Source of the DNA: Paenibacillus sp.
GTDB lineage: Bacteria > Bacillota > Bacilli > Paenibacillales > Paenibacillaceae
Assembly (NCBI GenBank): GCA_023512345.1
Contig: JAILZT010000026.1
Location: 1 to 64,000, forward strand
Direction of reading: 5' to 3'
DNA length: 64,000 bases
The stretch's first letter is position 1. Each line of letters starts with the position of its first letter. The translations under genes and the position numbers were made by a program. Below are positions 1 to 7,379 of the stretch, one piece after another. Under the pieces are notes generated by a model, which saw only the letters and a program-made list of their open reading frames with translations, did no database searches and was not told where the DNA came from.

Positions 1-25
1 TGGCTATATAGCAGAATACATTCAA

Positions 26-40
26 CTGTGGGAACCACAG
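26..40. repeat. Short perfect hairpin at the left edge
   Basis: A 6-bp perfect inverted repeat (CTGTGG / CCACAG) encloses a 3-base loop. It lies in the 96 bases of unassigned sequence to the left of the broken metallo-beta-lactamase-fold gene. No T-run follows on either strand, so it is not a convincing terminator. It could be part of a mobile-element end that removed the rest of that gene, but the window stops before this can be judged. Confidence 0.3.
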
Positions 41-96
41 GGATCGCTTGGGATTCGATTTTCCATTTTGGGAAATAGAATTATCACAACTCTGCT

Positions 97-315
97 TCAT
101 TGGAAGCAACTACCCAAGAATCCTCCACCTCTACAGGTGGCGGGAGTGTTCAAAATGTTGTCGAGGGATGTTGGTAAGCTGACCAGCGGATTCATTTGAT
201 CTTGTCTTAACGAGTTCGGAAAAGGTGGGTAAACACCATTGTCAGCCAAAAAAGGATCAACTAAAAATCTCTTACCTGCATATTCAAGCACTAAAGTTGC
301 ATTCCTTTTTAATGT
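97..315 (-). pseudogene. N-terminal remnant of an MBL-fold (UlaG-like) metal-dependent hydrolase
   Basis: The reading frame gives NATLVLEYAGKRFLVDPFLA and then PPFPNSLRQDQMNPLVSLP, which resembles the first 60 or so residues of UlaG-like metallo-beta-lactamase-fold hydrolases (about 260-280 aa when complete). The frame then runs into unrelated residues and stops before the metal-binding HxHxDH motif. The 5' end is also damaged: the in-frame sequence upstream (KITLKR...) has no ATG/GTG/TTG start and no ribosome binding site, and the only usable start is an internal GTG at 291. It is divergent from the Lrp/AsnC gene, an arrangement in which the regulator would normally control its neighbour. 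I read it as a dead fragment. A conserved intact homologue elsewhere is likely but not visible here. Confidence 0.6.
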
Positions 316-356
316 TATTTTTTAGGATTATTAATTTGTAAACGGAGAGGGTTATT

Positions 357-767
357 ATGGATCAAACGGATATGCTAATTCTGTCTGAAATGGCTAAAAA
401 CAGTCGTATTACGATGAAAGAATTAGGGGAGAAAGTGCATCTAACCGGACAAGCAGCCGCAACTCGTGTTGCGAAGCTGGAGGATAATGGCGTTCTAGAG
501 GGGTATACGATTAAAGTCAATCAATCCAAATTAGGGTGCTTTCTGCACGCTTTTATAACAATCTATACTAATAGTCATAATCACCAGCCGATGCTTAATT
601 TTCTCAACACACAAGAACACTATCTATTAAATAACTATAAAATTAGCGGGGATGGATGTTATCTCGTTGAGTGTAGATTTCCATCTAATGAACACGTAGA
701 TCAATTCCTCCAAGGATTGAGCGAATATGCAAACTACAAATTGTCGATGGTTATAAAAAGATCATGA
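357..767 (+). CDS. Lrp/AsnC-family transcriptional regulator
   Basis: The protein has 136 aa, slightly short for this family (about 150). Residues 1-48 form an AsnC-type winged helix-turn-helix (DQTDMLILSEMAKNSRITMK, then an LTGQAAATRVAKLEDNGVLEGY-like recognition region). The rest fits the RAM ligand-binding and oligomerisation domain. The ATG is preceded by GGAGAGGG at good spacing. The gene points away from the broken MBL-fold hydrolase, so the target it probably controlled is degraded. Effector unknown; amino acids are usual for the family. Confidence 0.88.
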   Translation: MDQTDMLILSEMAKNSRITMKELGEKVHLTGQAAATRVAKLEDNGVLEGYTIKVNQSKLGCFLHAFITIYTNSHNHQPMLNFLNTQEHYLLNNYKISGDGCYLVECRFPSNEHVDQFLQGLSEYANYKLSMVIKRS

Positions 768-802
768 GGATTTATTGTGCTAATAGTAACGGGTAGTTTA
801 AT

Positions 803-855
803 AAAAAAGCGGCAGTCTAGGACATTTCTCGTCCATGCTGCCGCTGTTTCTTTTT
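803..855. terminator. Bidirectional intrinsic terminator
   Basis: A stem of GCGGCAGTCTAGGAC pairs with GTCCATGCTGCCGC around a short loop. It has a T-run on the right and an A-run on the left, so it can end transcripts of both the Lrp/AsnC gene and the convergent coat peptide gene. Confidence 0.85.
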
Positions 856-1009
856 AATAAGGTACATCCTTCTGCATTAGATCTTTCAGATCCTGATCAA
901 AGACCAGGCCCTGCATCATTTTAGATTTGGCTAGACATGCTGTTTTGAAGTTCATAATCTCATGAATATCCATCATTTCATGTGGTGCTAAGGTTTGTGG
1001 ATTGATCAA
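854..1009 (-). CDS. Small CotF-like spore coat peptide (51 aa)
   Basis: This gene is below the usual length cut-off. The TTG at 1009 follows a textbook GGAGGTGAG at 1015-1023. The translation begins MINPQTLAPHEMMDIHEIMN, continues through FKTACLAKSKMMQGLVFDQD and ends in DVPY. The pattern 'LAPHE...DIHEIMNFKTACLAKSKMMQGLV' resembles the N-terminal half of CotF-type spore coat proteins (four-helix, ferritin-like). The peptide stops where the second pair of helices would begin, so it is either a naturally short paralogue or a truncation. The stop codon sits right at a strong terminator, which argues for a functional short gene. Expected to be made in the mother cell; no sigma-K promoter was assigned. 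Confidence 0.6.
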   Translation of the reverse strand: MINPQTLAPHEMMDIHEIMNFKTACLAKSKMMQGLVFDQDLKDLMQKDVPY

Positions 1010-1156
1010 AAAGGCTCACCTCCAGGATGATTAATGGAGATAGTTTTCCTGTTTGATTATTTTCTATCCACTCAACATTAGAACTGCGGACTCAATTGAA
1101 GTATACTAATACAGCGATACCCAAAAGGTCGGGGGCTTAAGAACAGCCGGGGGCAG

Positions 1157-2143
1157 TTATCTTTGAAGTCTTTTCTCCAGCTTGGACCATATGGGCAGAT
1201 AGCAAAGTGGCAGGGCTAGGAGTGAACAGACTACGTTAAAAATAGTCTGTGAATGCGCGATTTCTGCCGCGGGACCCCCGCCAATCCAGGCGGCAATTCG
1301 TTCTAAAGGTTCGATGAAGGGCAGGAACAGCAGAGAGCCGCCCACATTGAGCGCTACATGAGACCAAGCGACGAAGACACCGGATGGAGAGCCGCCAATG
1401 GCTGCGATGACAGCGGTGAAGCAGGTTCCGATGTTAGCCCCAAGCACGATAGCGATACCGAGCTCCGGGGGCAATACGCCTGAGGCAGCAACACTCATGG
1501 CCATAGCTATGACCGCTGCGCTGCTATGAAGAAGGGCAGTGAGACAAGCCCCGGCGGCAAGTCCCCATAGTATGCTTGTAGCTGCTTGGTTTAGAAACCA
1601 ACTGAATAATCCACTCTGCTGGAGCATGGGACCAATCGATTGCATAACGGCGATTCCCCATAGCACCAAAGCAAAGCCGGCCACGGCGAGGCTAATGAAT
1701 TGGAACGGCTGGGCCATCCTTTTGATAAAGGTTGTGCTCTCAGAGGAATGCGAAATCTCATCTGCAATCACTGATGCTCCCCACAAGATTAGGGAGGAAG
1801 CCAGCAGCAATCCGGCATAGTCGCTGATTTGCAATCCAATAAGCTCTGTAGTAAGGCAGGTTCCTATGTTGCTGCCGAGAATAATGCCCAGTGTTCGGGC
1901 ATAGGAGAGCAGTCCGGCATTGACCATTCCAATCGTCAGGACCGTTACGGCGGTGCTGCTTTGTAAGAGAGCTGACAGCAGGCTGCTGGAGATCAAACCT
2001 TTTAACGGTGTGGATGTAGCAGTATTCAGACCTTTGGTTAGTAACGGTCCCGCTAGTTTAGACATTGCAGTCTCCATAAGCTTCATACCGGCCAAAAAAA
2101 TAATAAGACCATAAATAACTGGGAACAGCAAATCACGGATCAT
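1157..2143 (-). CDS. Na/Pi cotransporter family membrane protein (PF02690 type)
   Basis: The protein has 328 aa from the ATG at 2143, chosen because AAAGGAG precedes it; the frame is open further upstream but lacks a ribosome site. Two inverted repeats carry the family signature: SSLLSALLQSSTAVTVLTIG with LGSNIGTCLT in the first half, and LTALLHSSAAVIAMAMSVAA with LGANIGTCFTA in the second. The QSST/HSSA motifs form the substrate and sodium site in this family. The predicted role is sodium-coupled phosphate or anion transport in the plasma membrane. There is no PhoU-like C-terminal domain, so this is the short form (compare B. subtilis YqeW). It stands alone, divergent from the methyltransferase gene. 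Confidence 0.85.
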   Translation of the reverse strand: MIRDLLFPVIYGLIIFLAGMKLMETAMSKLAGPLLTKGLNTATSTPLKGLISSSLLSALLQSSTAVTVLTIGMVNAGLLSYARTLGIILGSNIGTCLTTELIGLQISDYAGLLLASSLILWGASVIADEISHSSESTTFIKRMAQPFQFISLAVAGFALVLWGIAVMQSIGPMLQQSGLFSWFLNQAATSILWGLAAGACLTALLHSSAAVIAMAMSVAASGVLPPELGIAIVLGANIGTCFTAVIAAIGGSPSGVFVAWSHVALNVGGSLLFLPFIEPLERIAAWIGGGPAAEIAHSQTIFNVVCSLLALPLCYLPIWSKLEKRLQR

Positions 2144-2233
2144 AAGGGCAGGCTCCTTTGGACGGGGTTGTACACCAATATATGAATGCCGCATTAAGGA
2201 CATGTGTAAAACCATTTTTTTTAGAACAGGGAG

Positions 2234-3625
2234 TTGAAGGGATTGGCATCAGTTCGTTTAGAGCGTAATCGTAAAAAAAGGTTGGAAATGGCTCACCCAT
2301 GGGTGTTTGCAGGTGAAGTGGCCTCTGTAGAAGGAGATCCTGAAGAGGGTGGATTGGTAGATGTTCTTAACCATCAGGGACGTTTTTTAGCCGTTGGCTA
2401 CTATAATCCAGCATCACAAATTCGAATCCGAATTGTCTCACAAACGCCTCTAGCGGAGATGGACAAGGCGTTTTTCGCAGATCGTTTTACCAGCTGTTTA
2501 CAGCACAGGAACCGTTTCATTCCTGGAGCAGATGCTTACCGGTTGGTTTATGGAGAAGCTGACTTCTTGCCAGGTCTTATCGTTGACCGTTTCGGGGATA
2601 TCTTGGTTGTGCAGTTGCTCACACTCGGAATGGACAAGCGCCGTAAGGAGATTGTAGAAGCTCTGGTGGAGGTAATGGCTCCTCGTGGAATTTATGAACG
2701 CAGTGATGTTAGTGTTCGTGAGCTGGAAGGTCTGGCTCAAACTACGGGTGTGCTATACGGGGAATGTCCTCGTCATGTTACCGTAACCGAGAATGAGCTG
2801 AAGCTGGTTATTGATATCGAAGAGGGCCAGAAGACAGGTTATTTCTTTGATCAGCGTGAGAATAGGGCTTCTATTGCTCCACTTATGCGGGGTTGGGGTG
2901 AGCGGAGCGGCATCTCTTTGACAGATGTTGAGGGTGAGGATGGTACAATCCAGAGGCTTCCGGTTAACAAAAGCGGCAAGACCGTTACTTTTCCCTATTG
3001 GGATGGTGCAACTGTTCTGGAGTGCTTCGCACACACGGGCAGCTTTACTCTGCATGCCTGTAAGTATGGGGCCAAAAAGGTAACCTGCCTGGACGTTTCT
3101 GCACATGCCATTGAGAGTGCCAAAGTAAACGTGGAATTGAACGGATTCACAGATCGGGTGGAATTTGTCGTAGATGATGCTTTTCAATATTTGCGTAATC
3201 AGGTAAAAGGGCTGGATGAGCGTACTGAGCGGGCAACAGATGGAGTGAACAATAACAAAGCGGATACCTCCAAACCGATGACAGCAGGCGGTGGACGGAC
3301 TTGGGATGTAGTTATTCTGGATCCTCCCGCTTTTGCGAAGACCAAAAGTGCGGTAGCAGGAGCTTGCCGTGGATATAAGGATATTAACTTGCAAGGGATG
3401 AAACTCGTGAACGAGGGCGGTTATCTGGTAACTGCTAGCTGCTCGTATCACATGCAGCCGGATTTGTTCTTGGAGACCATTGCTGAGGCCGCAAGAGATG
3501 CCGGTAAGATTCTAAGATTGGTAGAATGGCGGGCCGCGGGCAAGGATCACCCTCAAATCCTCGGCGTAAATGAAGGACACTATTTAAAATTTGCAATCTT
3601 TGAAGTGCGAAGCAAGAATAAATAA
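2234..3625 (+). CDS. RlmI-like class I SAM-dependent 23S rRNA (cytosine-5) methyltransferase
   Basis: The protein has 463 aa and starts at TTG 2234. Residues 1-80 form a PUA domain (RLERNRKKRLEMAHPWVFAGEV), followed by the EEI/central domain and a Rossmann-fold methyltransferase. The catalytic region shows VVILDPPAFAK (DPP motif) and TASCSYHM (the SCS nucleophile motif). E. coli RlmI, which methylates C1962 of 23S rRNA, has about 396 aa. The extra length here comes from two insertions, around residues 216-250 (WGERSGISLTDVEGEDG...) and 330-353 (ERTERATDGVNNNKADTSKP). Both flank conserved core strands and are probably surface loops. Monocistronic, with its own terminator. Confidence 0.82.
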   Translation: MKGLASVRLERNRKKRLEMAHPWVFAGEVASVEGDPEEGGLVDVLNHQGRFLAVGYYNPASQIRIRIVSQTPLAEMDKAFFADRFTSCLQHRNRFIPGADAYRLVYGEADFLPGLIVDRFGDILVVQLLTLGMDKRRKEIVEALVEVMAPRGIYERSDVSVRELEGLAQTTGVLYGECPRHVTVTENELKLVIDIEEGQKTGYFFDQRENRASIAPLMRGWGERSGISLTDVEGEDGTIQRLPVNKSGKTVTFPYWDGATVLECFAHTGSFTLHACKYGAKKVTCLDVSAHAIESAKVNVELNGFTDRVEFVVDDAFQYLRNQVKGLDERTERATDGVNNNKADTSKPMTAGGGRTWDVVILDPPAFAKTKSAVAGACRGYKDINLQGMKLVNEGGYLVTASCSYHMQPDLFLETIAEAARDAGKILRLVEWRAAGKDHPQILGVNEGHYLKFAIFEVRSKNK

Positions 3626-3659
3626 GCTTGATACATGCAAGCTTATAATCTGTTTCTAG

Positions 3660-3713
3660 CAGGGCTTCTCTAAGGTGATTTGTTAATCATCTTTTGAGGA
3701 GCTCTGTTTTTTT
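3660..3713 (+). terminator. Intrinsic terminator after the RlmI-like gene
   Basis: CAGGGCTTCTCTAAGGTGATT pairs imperfectly with AATCATCTTTTGAGGAGCTCTG around a TGTT loop and is followed by seven T. Confidence 0.8.
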
Positions 3714-3772
3714 GTTAAAACAAATACGAACCAGCTTTTGATAAATAATGGATGGTGGCTAGTGACTTATTC

Positions 3773-3814
3773 GGAACGTGTGTTCTGTTTTGTTCGTTGG
3801 AGATATGCTATAAT
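3773..3814 (+). promoter_or_regulatory. Promoter of the addBA-sbcDC operon with a LexA-like box
   Basis: Bases 3773-3786 read GGAACGTGTGTTCT, matching the Bacillus LexA consensus CGAACRNRYGTTYC at 12 of 14 positions, with perfect GAAC-N4-GTTC arms. About 22 bases downstream is TGCTATAAT (TATAAT at 3809-3814), an extended -10 element. The box would cover the -35 region, the expected place for a repressor. This suggests SOS control of the recombination operon; it is an inference from sequence only. Confidence 0.5.
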
Positions 3815-3881
3815 GTTGGGACGAGAGTTGAGTTCGTAGATTTGTTTTACTATATTTCCGCCATGGAGGGAGTCTATCATA

Positions 3882-6800
3882 ATGTTTGTAACTTTTTTAC
3901 TAGGCCGCTCAGGCAGCGGCAAGACTATGAAGATCTGGGAGTCGGTATCCTCTGCCATGGAGCAGGAACCGCTCGGTGTACCGATAATAATGCTCGTTCC
4001 AGAACAGGGGTCTTTCAGTGCGGAACGGGGACTTTTGACTACTGGGAGTTCTAAAGGAAGCATCCGGGCACAGACGCTGAGTTTTTCACGCCTCGCTTAC
4101 CGGGTGAAGCAGGAGACTGGCGGAAATCCTAACATTCCGATTAGTGATGAAGGTAAAAAGATGCTGATCTATAAAATCATCAGCCGCCGGAAAGAGGAGC
4201 TTAAGCTGTTCGGAGCTTCTTCCGATAGACCCGGATTTGTGGATCGGCTGAACCGACTGCATACAGAAATGAAACGTTGCTGTATTGGAGCAGAAGATCT
4301 GGAGAAGCAATTGTCAGGATTGCAGGAAGCAGTGGGTGGCAACCCTATTCTTCATAGCAAACTGCATGATTTGCAGCTGTTGTTCAGCGATTTGGAGAAG
4401 GAAATGTCACAGCTGTACATCGATCAGGAGGATCGCCTGGCGGAGCTTGCAGAGCATATCTCTGAATCCTCTTACGTAAGAGGAGCCGAGATTTGGGTGG
4501 ATGGATTCCATGGCTTTACGCCACAGGAGTTTATGGTTCTGCGCCAATTAATGCTGTATGCCTCCAAAGTGACAATTGCGCTTACGCTGGACAAGCCTTA
4601 TCCGAATGAATTTCAGCCGCATGAGCTGGAACTGTTTCATCCTTCTGCTGTAACCTACATGAAGCTGAGGGGAATTGCCGAAGAGACGGGGGCTGAGGTA
4701 TGGGATGAAGTTCTTGCCCCTCCTGTTTTGCCAAGATTCATCGACAGTCCTATTCTTGCACATTTGGAACAGGGATTTGACCGGCGCAAACGCTGGAATG
4801 GACCGGAATTGGCAGACGAATCCGTTTCTATACAGGCTGCAGCATCACGAAGAGCCGAAGTGGAGGGAGTTCTGCGTGAGATACTTAGATTAACACGGGA
4901 AGACGGGGCCCAATACAGTGAGATGGCTGTGATGATGCGTAATTTGGGAGATTATGAACATTTGGTAACTCCGCTTTTTCGTGATTACGGAATTCCTTTT
5001 TTTCTCGATCAAAAAGTAAATGAGCTGCATCATCCACTTGTGGAGTTTCTTCGCGCGTCATTAGATGTGGTTCGCCGCCGCTGGCGTTATGAGGATGTGT
5101 TCCGCTGTGTGAAGACGGATCTTTTGCTGCCAATAGATGAGAGCCTTACCCGCTCCGATATGGATAGTCTTGAGAATTACGTATTGGCTTGCGGCATTCA
5201 GGGTTACCGCTGGACGGACGGGCGCTCTTGGAGAGGAATACCCAGCCTGACACTAGAAGGTGACAGGAAGGTAGACGAAGAGCATTTGTCCATAATGGAG
5301 AAATGCCGGACTGCGATAACGGATCCTCTGTTTAGTTTTGAGAAAAAGGTCAAAAAAAGCCAAAATGCCCGGGAGTTATGTACAGCTGTATACCAATTGT
5401 TATTAGATACGCAAGCTGCTGGCAAGCTGGAGCTTATGAGTGCCAAAGCTCTGGAAATGGGACATCCCGAGAATGCGCGGGAGCATCGTCAGTTATGGGG
5501 ATCGGTACTTGATTTATTAGATCAGCTTGTAGAAATGATGGGCGAAGAGAAGATCGATTTTGAGGTGTTCGCCGGTATCCTGGAGACAGGGCTTGCTGAA
5601 CTCCGAATGGGTCTTGTTCCCCCTGCGCTGGATCAAGTACTGGTGGGCAGTATGGATCGAACTCGTACTTCAGGTGTGAAATTCGCTTTTTTACTTGGAT
5701 TTAATGAAGGGATTGTGCCTGCACAGTTTCAGGAAGACGGCGTACTTTCGGAGGGGGAGCGTTTATTCCTGGAGGGTGCTGGTATGGAACTGGCTCCTGG
5801 CTCTTCCCGCAGACTTCTGGATGAACGCTTTCTTATCTATAACGCACTGACGACACCTAGTCAGAAGCTTTGGATTAGCTATGCCTGTGCAGACGAGGAG
5901 GGTAAAGCCCTGTTGCCTTCGGAGGTGATCCGTCATCTGCAGATTATGTTCCGGGTAGGAGAACATCCACTGCCTGGGCTTCCCTTATCGGGTCATCCCA
6001 CCTTGGAGCATTTGGGCTTTGTCGGAAATCCTGAAGCGACGCTTCGTGTATTAATTATGCAGCTGCGGCAATGGCGGCAGGGGATCGAAATCCCAGCGCT
6101 TTGGTGGGATGTATACAACTGGTTTGCAGAGAGTGAAGAATGGAGTGCGCGGCTGAACAAGCTGTTACAATCCTTATTTTACCGAAATGAAGGGATTAAG
6201 CTTAAACGCGGGACAAGCCTGCGACTCTATGGTGGAACTACTCTGCGTGGCAGCGTTTCACGTATGGAGAAGTTTGTGTCCTGTCCCTTTTCTCATTTTG
6301 CATCCTACGGCTTAAAGCTGAAAGATCGTCAATTATACAAGCTTCAGGCACCGGATATCGGTCAGCTTTTCCATGCGGCTTTAAGTGAGATGGCGATGAA
6401 TTTGCAGCATAAAGGGCGCGGTTGGGGCAGCTTGACCCCTGAGGAATGCCGACGCGAAGCAAGTGAGACAGTGGATCGTCTGTCACCTATGCTGCAAGGC
6501 GAGATTTTGTTAAGTTCAAAGCGTTATGGATATATTTCACGCAAGCTCAAAAACATTGTAGGTCGAGCATCCGTAATCCTTGGGGAGCATGCACGCAGAG
6601 GGAGCTTCGAGCCTGTAGGCTTGGAACTGGATTTTGGTCCAGGGAAGCCTCTTCCACCCCTACAGATTAAGTTGCCAAATGGCTGCGTTATGGAGATCGT
6701 AGGTCGAATCGACCGTGTGGATATGGCTGAGGGTGAGAATGGTCTTCTTCTACGGGTCATCGATTACAAGTCCAGCCAAAAGGACCTGAAGCTGCACGAG

Positions 6801-7379
6801 GTGTATTATGGATTGTCGCTTCAGATGCTCACGTATCTTGATGTGCTGCTTACCTATGCGGAGCAGTGGCTGGGCCGTACGGCTCTACCGGCAGGAACGT
6901 TATATTTTCACGTACATGACCCGCTTCTTTCGTCTTCTAATGGGATGAATCGGGAGCAAGCGGAGCAGGAGCTATTAAAACGTTTTAAGATGAAGGGGTT
7001 GCTGACCGCTGACCGCGAGGTCGTTTCTCTAATGGACACAGGTCTGGATAAAGGACACTCTTCTATCGTTCCGGTGGCGCTCAAGAGTGACGGCAGTTTT
7101 TACAGCAGTGCATCGGTAGCTACACCGGAGCAATGGGGCCAACTGCTAACCTCTGTGCGAGGAACTATCTCGGACATCGGAACCCGCATTACGGAAGGAG
7201 ACGTGGCTATTCAGCCGTACCGTATCCAGCAGGAGACCGCTTGTACATTTTGTTCCTTCAAACCGGTATGTCAATTTGACGAGGCTGTTGAGGGTAATCA
7301 TTATAACCATCTAGCCAAACCAGGAAAAGATGTGATCTGGGATCTGATATCCCGGAATGAAGGAGGTACAAAGCTGTGA
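3882..7379 (+). CDS. addB: ATP-dependent helicase/deoxyribonuclease subunit AddB
   Basis: The protein has 1165 aa, the normal AddB length. The Walker A motif GRSGSGKT is at residues 8-15. The C-terminal RecB-type nuclease domain carries VIDYKSS near residue 960. Cysteines near 800 (SCPFSHFASYGL) and at about 1120-1129 (CTFCSFKPVC) form the 4Fe-4S cluster set typical of AddB. With AddA it makes the AddAB helicase-nuclease, which resects double-strand ends to a Chi-like site and loads RecA. GGAGGG lies ahead of the ATG. The stop overlaps the addA start, so the two are translationally coupled. Confidence 0.95.
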   Translation: MFVTFLLGRSGSGKTMKIWESVSSAMEQEPLGVPIIMLVPEQGSFSAERGLLTTGSSKGSIRAQTLSFSRLAYRVKQETGGNPNIPISDEGKKMLIYKIISRRKEELKLFGASSDRPGFVDRLNRLHTEMKRCCIGAEDLEKQLSGLQEAVGGNPILHSKLHDLQLLFSDLEKEMSQLYIDQEDRLAELAEHISESSYVRGAEIWVDGFHGFTPQEFMVLRQLMLYASKVTIALTLDKPYPNEFQPHELELFHPSAVTYMKLRGIAEETGAEVWDEVLAPPVLPRFIDSPILAHLEQGFDRRKRWNGPELADESVSIQAAASRRAEVEGVLREILRLTREDGAQYSEMAVMMRNLGDYEHLVTPLFRDYGIPFFLDQKVNELHHPLVEFLRASLDVVRRRWRYEDVFRCVKTDLLLPIDESLTRSDMDSLENYVLACGIQGYRWTDGRSWRGIPSLTLEGDRKVDEEHLSIMEKCRTAITDPLFSFEKKVKKSQNARELCTAVYQLLLDTQAAGKLELMSAKALEMGHPENAREHRQLWGSVLDLLDQLVEMMGEEKIDFEVFAGILETGLAELRMGLVPPALDQVLVGSMDRTRTSGVKFAFLLGFNEGIVPAQFQEDGVLSEGERLFLEGAGMELAPGSSRRLLDERFLIYNALTTPSQKLWISYACADEEGKALLPSEVIRHLQIMFRVGEHPLPGLPLSGHPTLEHLGFVGNPEATLRVLIMQLRQWRQGIEIPALWWDVYNWFAESEEWSARLNKLLQSLFYRNEGIKLKRGTSLRLYGGTTLRGSVSRMEKFVSCPFSHFASYGLKLKDRQLYKLQAPDIGQLFHAALSEMAMNLQHKGRGWGSLTPEECRREASETVDRLSPMLQGEILLSSKRYGYISRKLKNIVGRASVILGEHARRGSFEPVGLELDFGPGKPLPPLQIKLPNGCVMEIVGRIDRVDMAEGENGLLLRVIDYKSSQKDLKLHEVYYGLSLQMLTYLDVLLTYAEQWLGRTALPAGTLYFHVHDPLLSSSNGMNREQAEQELLKRFKMKGLLTADREVVSLMDTGLDKGHSSIVPVALKSDGSFYSSASVATPEQWGQLLTSVRGTISDIGTRITEGDVAIQPYRIQQETACTFCSFKPVCQFDEAVEGNHYNHLAKPGKDVIWDLISRNEGGTKL

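Noticed and set aside
1-96. Possible end of an IS200/IS605-type element at the left edge
   Set aside because: A hairpin (26-40) and a short minus-strand reading ending in ASNEAEL are suggestive, but too little sequence is present to support a mobile element.
2753-3451. 232-codon minus-strand frame inside the RlmI-like gene
   Set aside because: Antisense shadow of a well-supported gene; no ribosome site and no family motifs.
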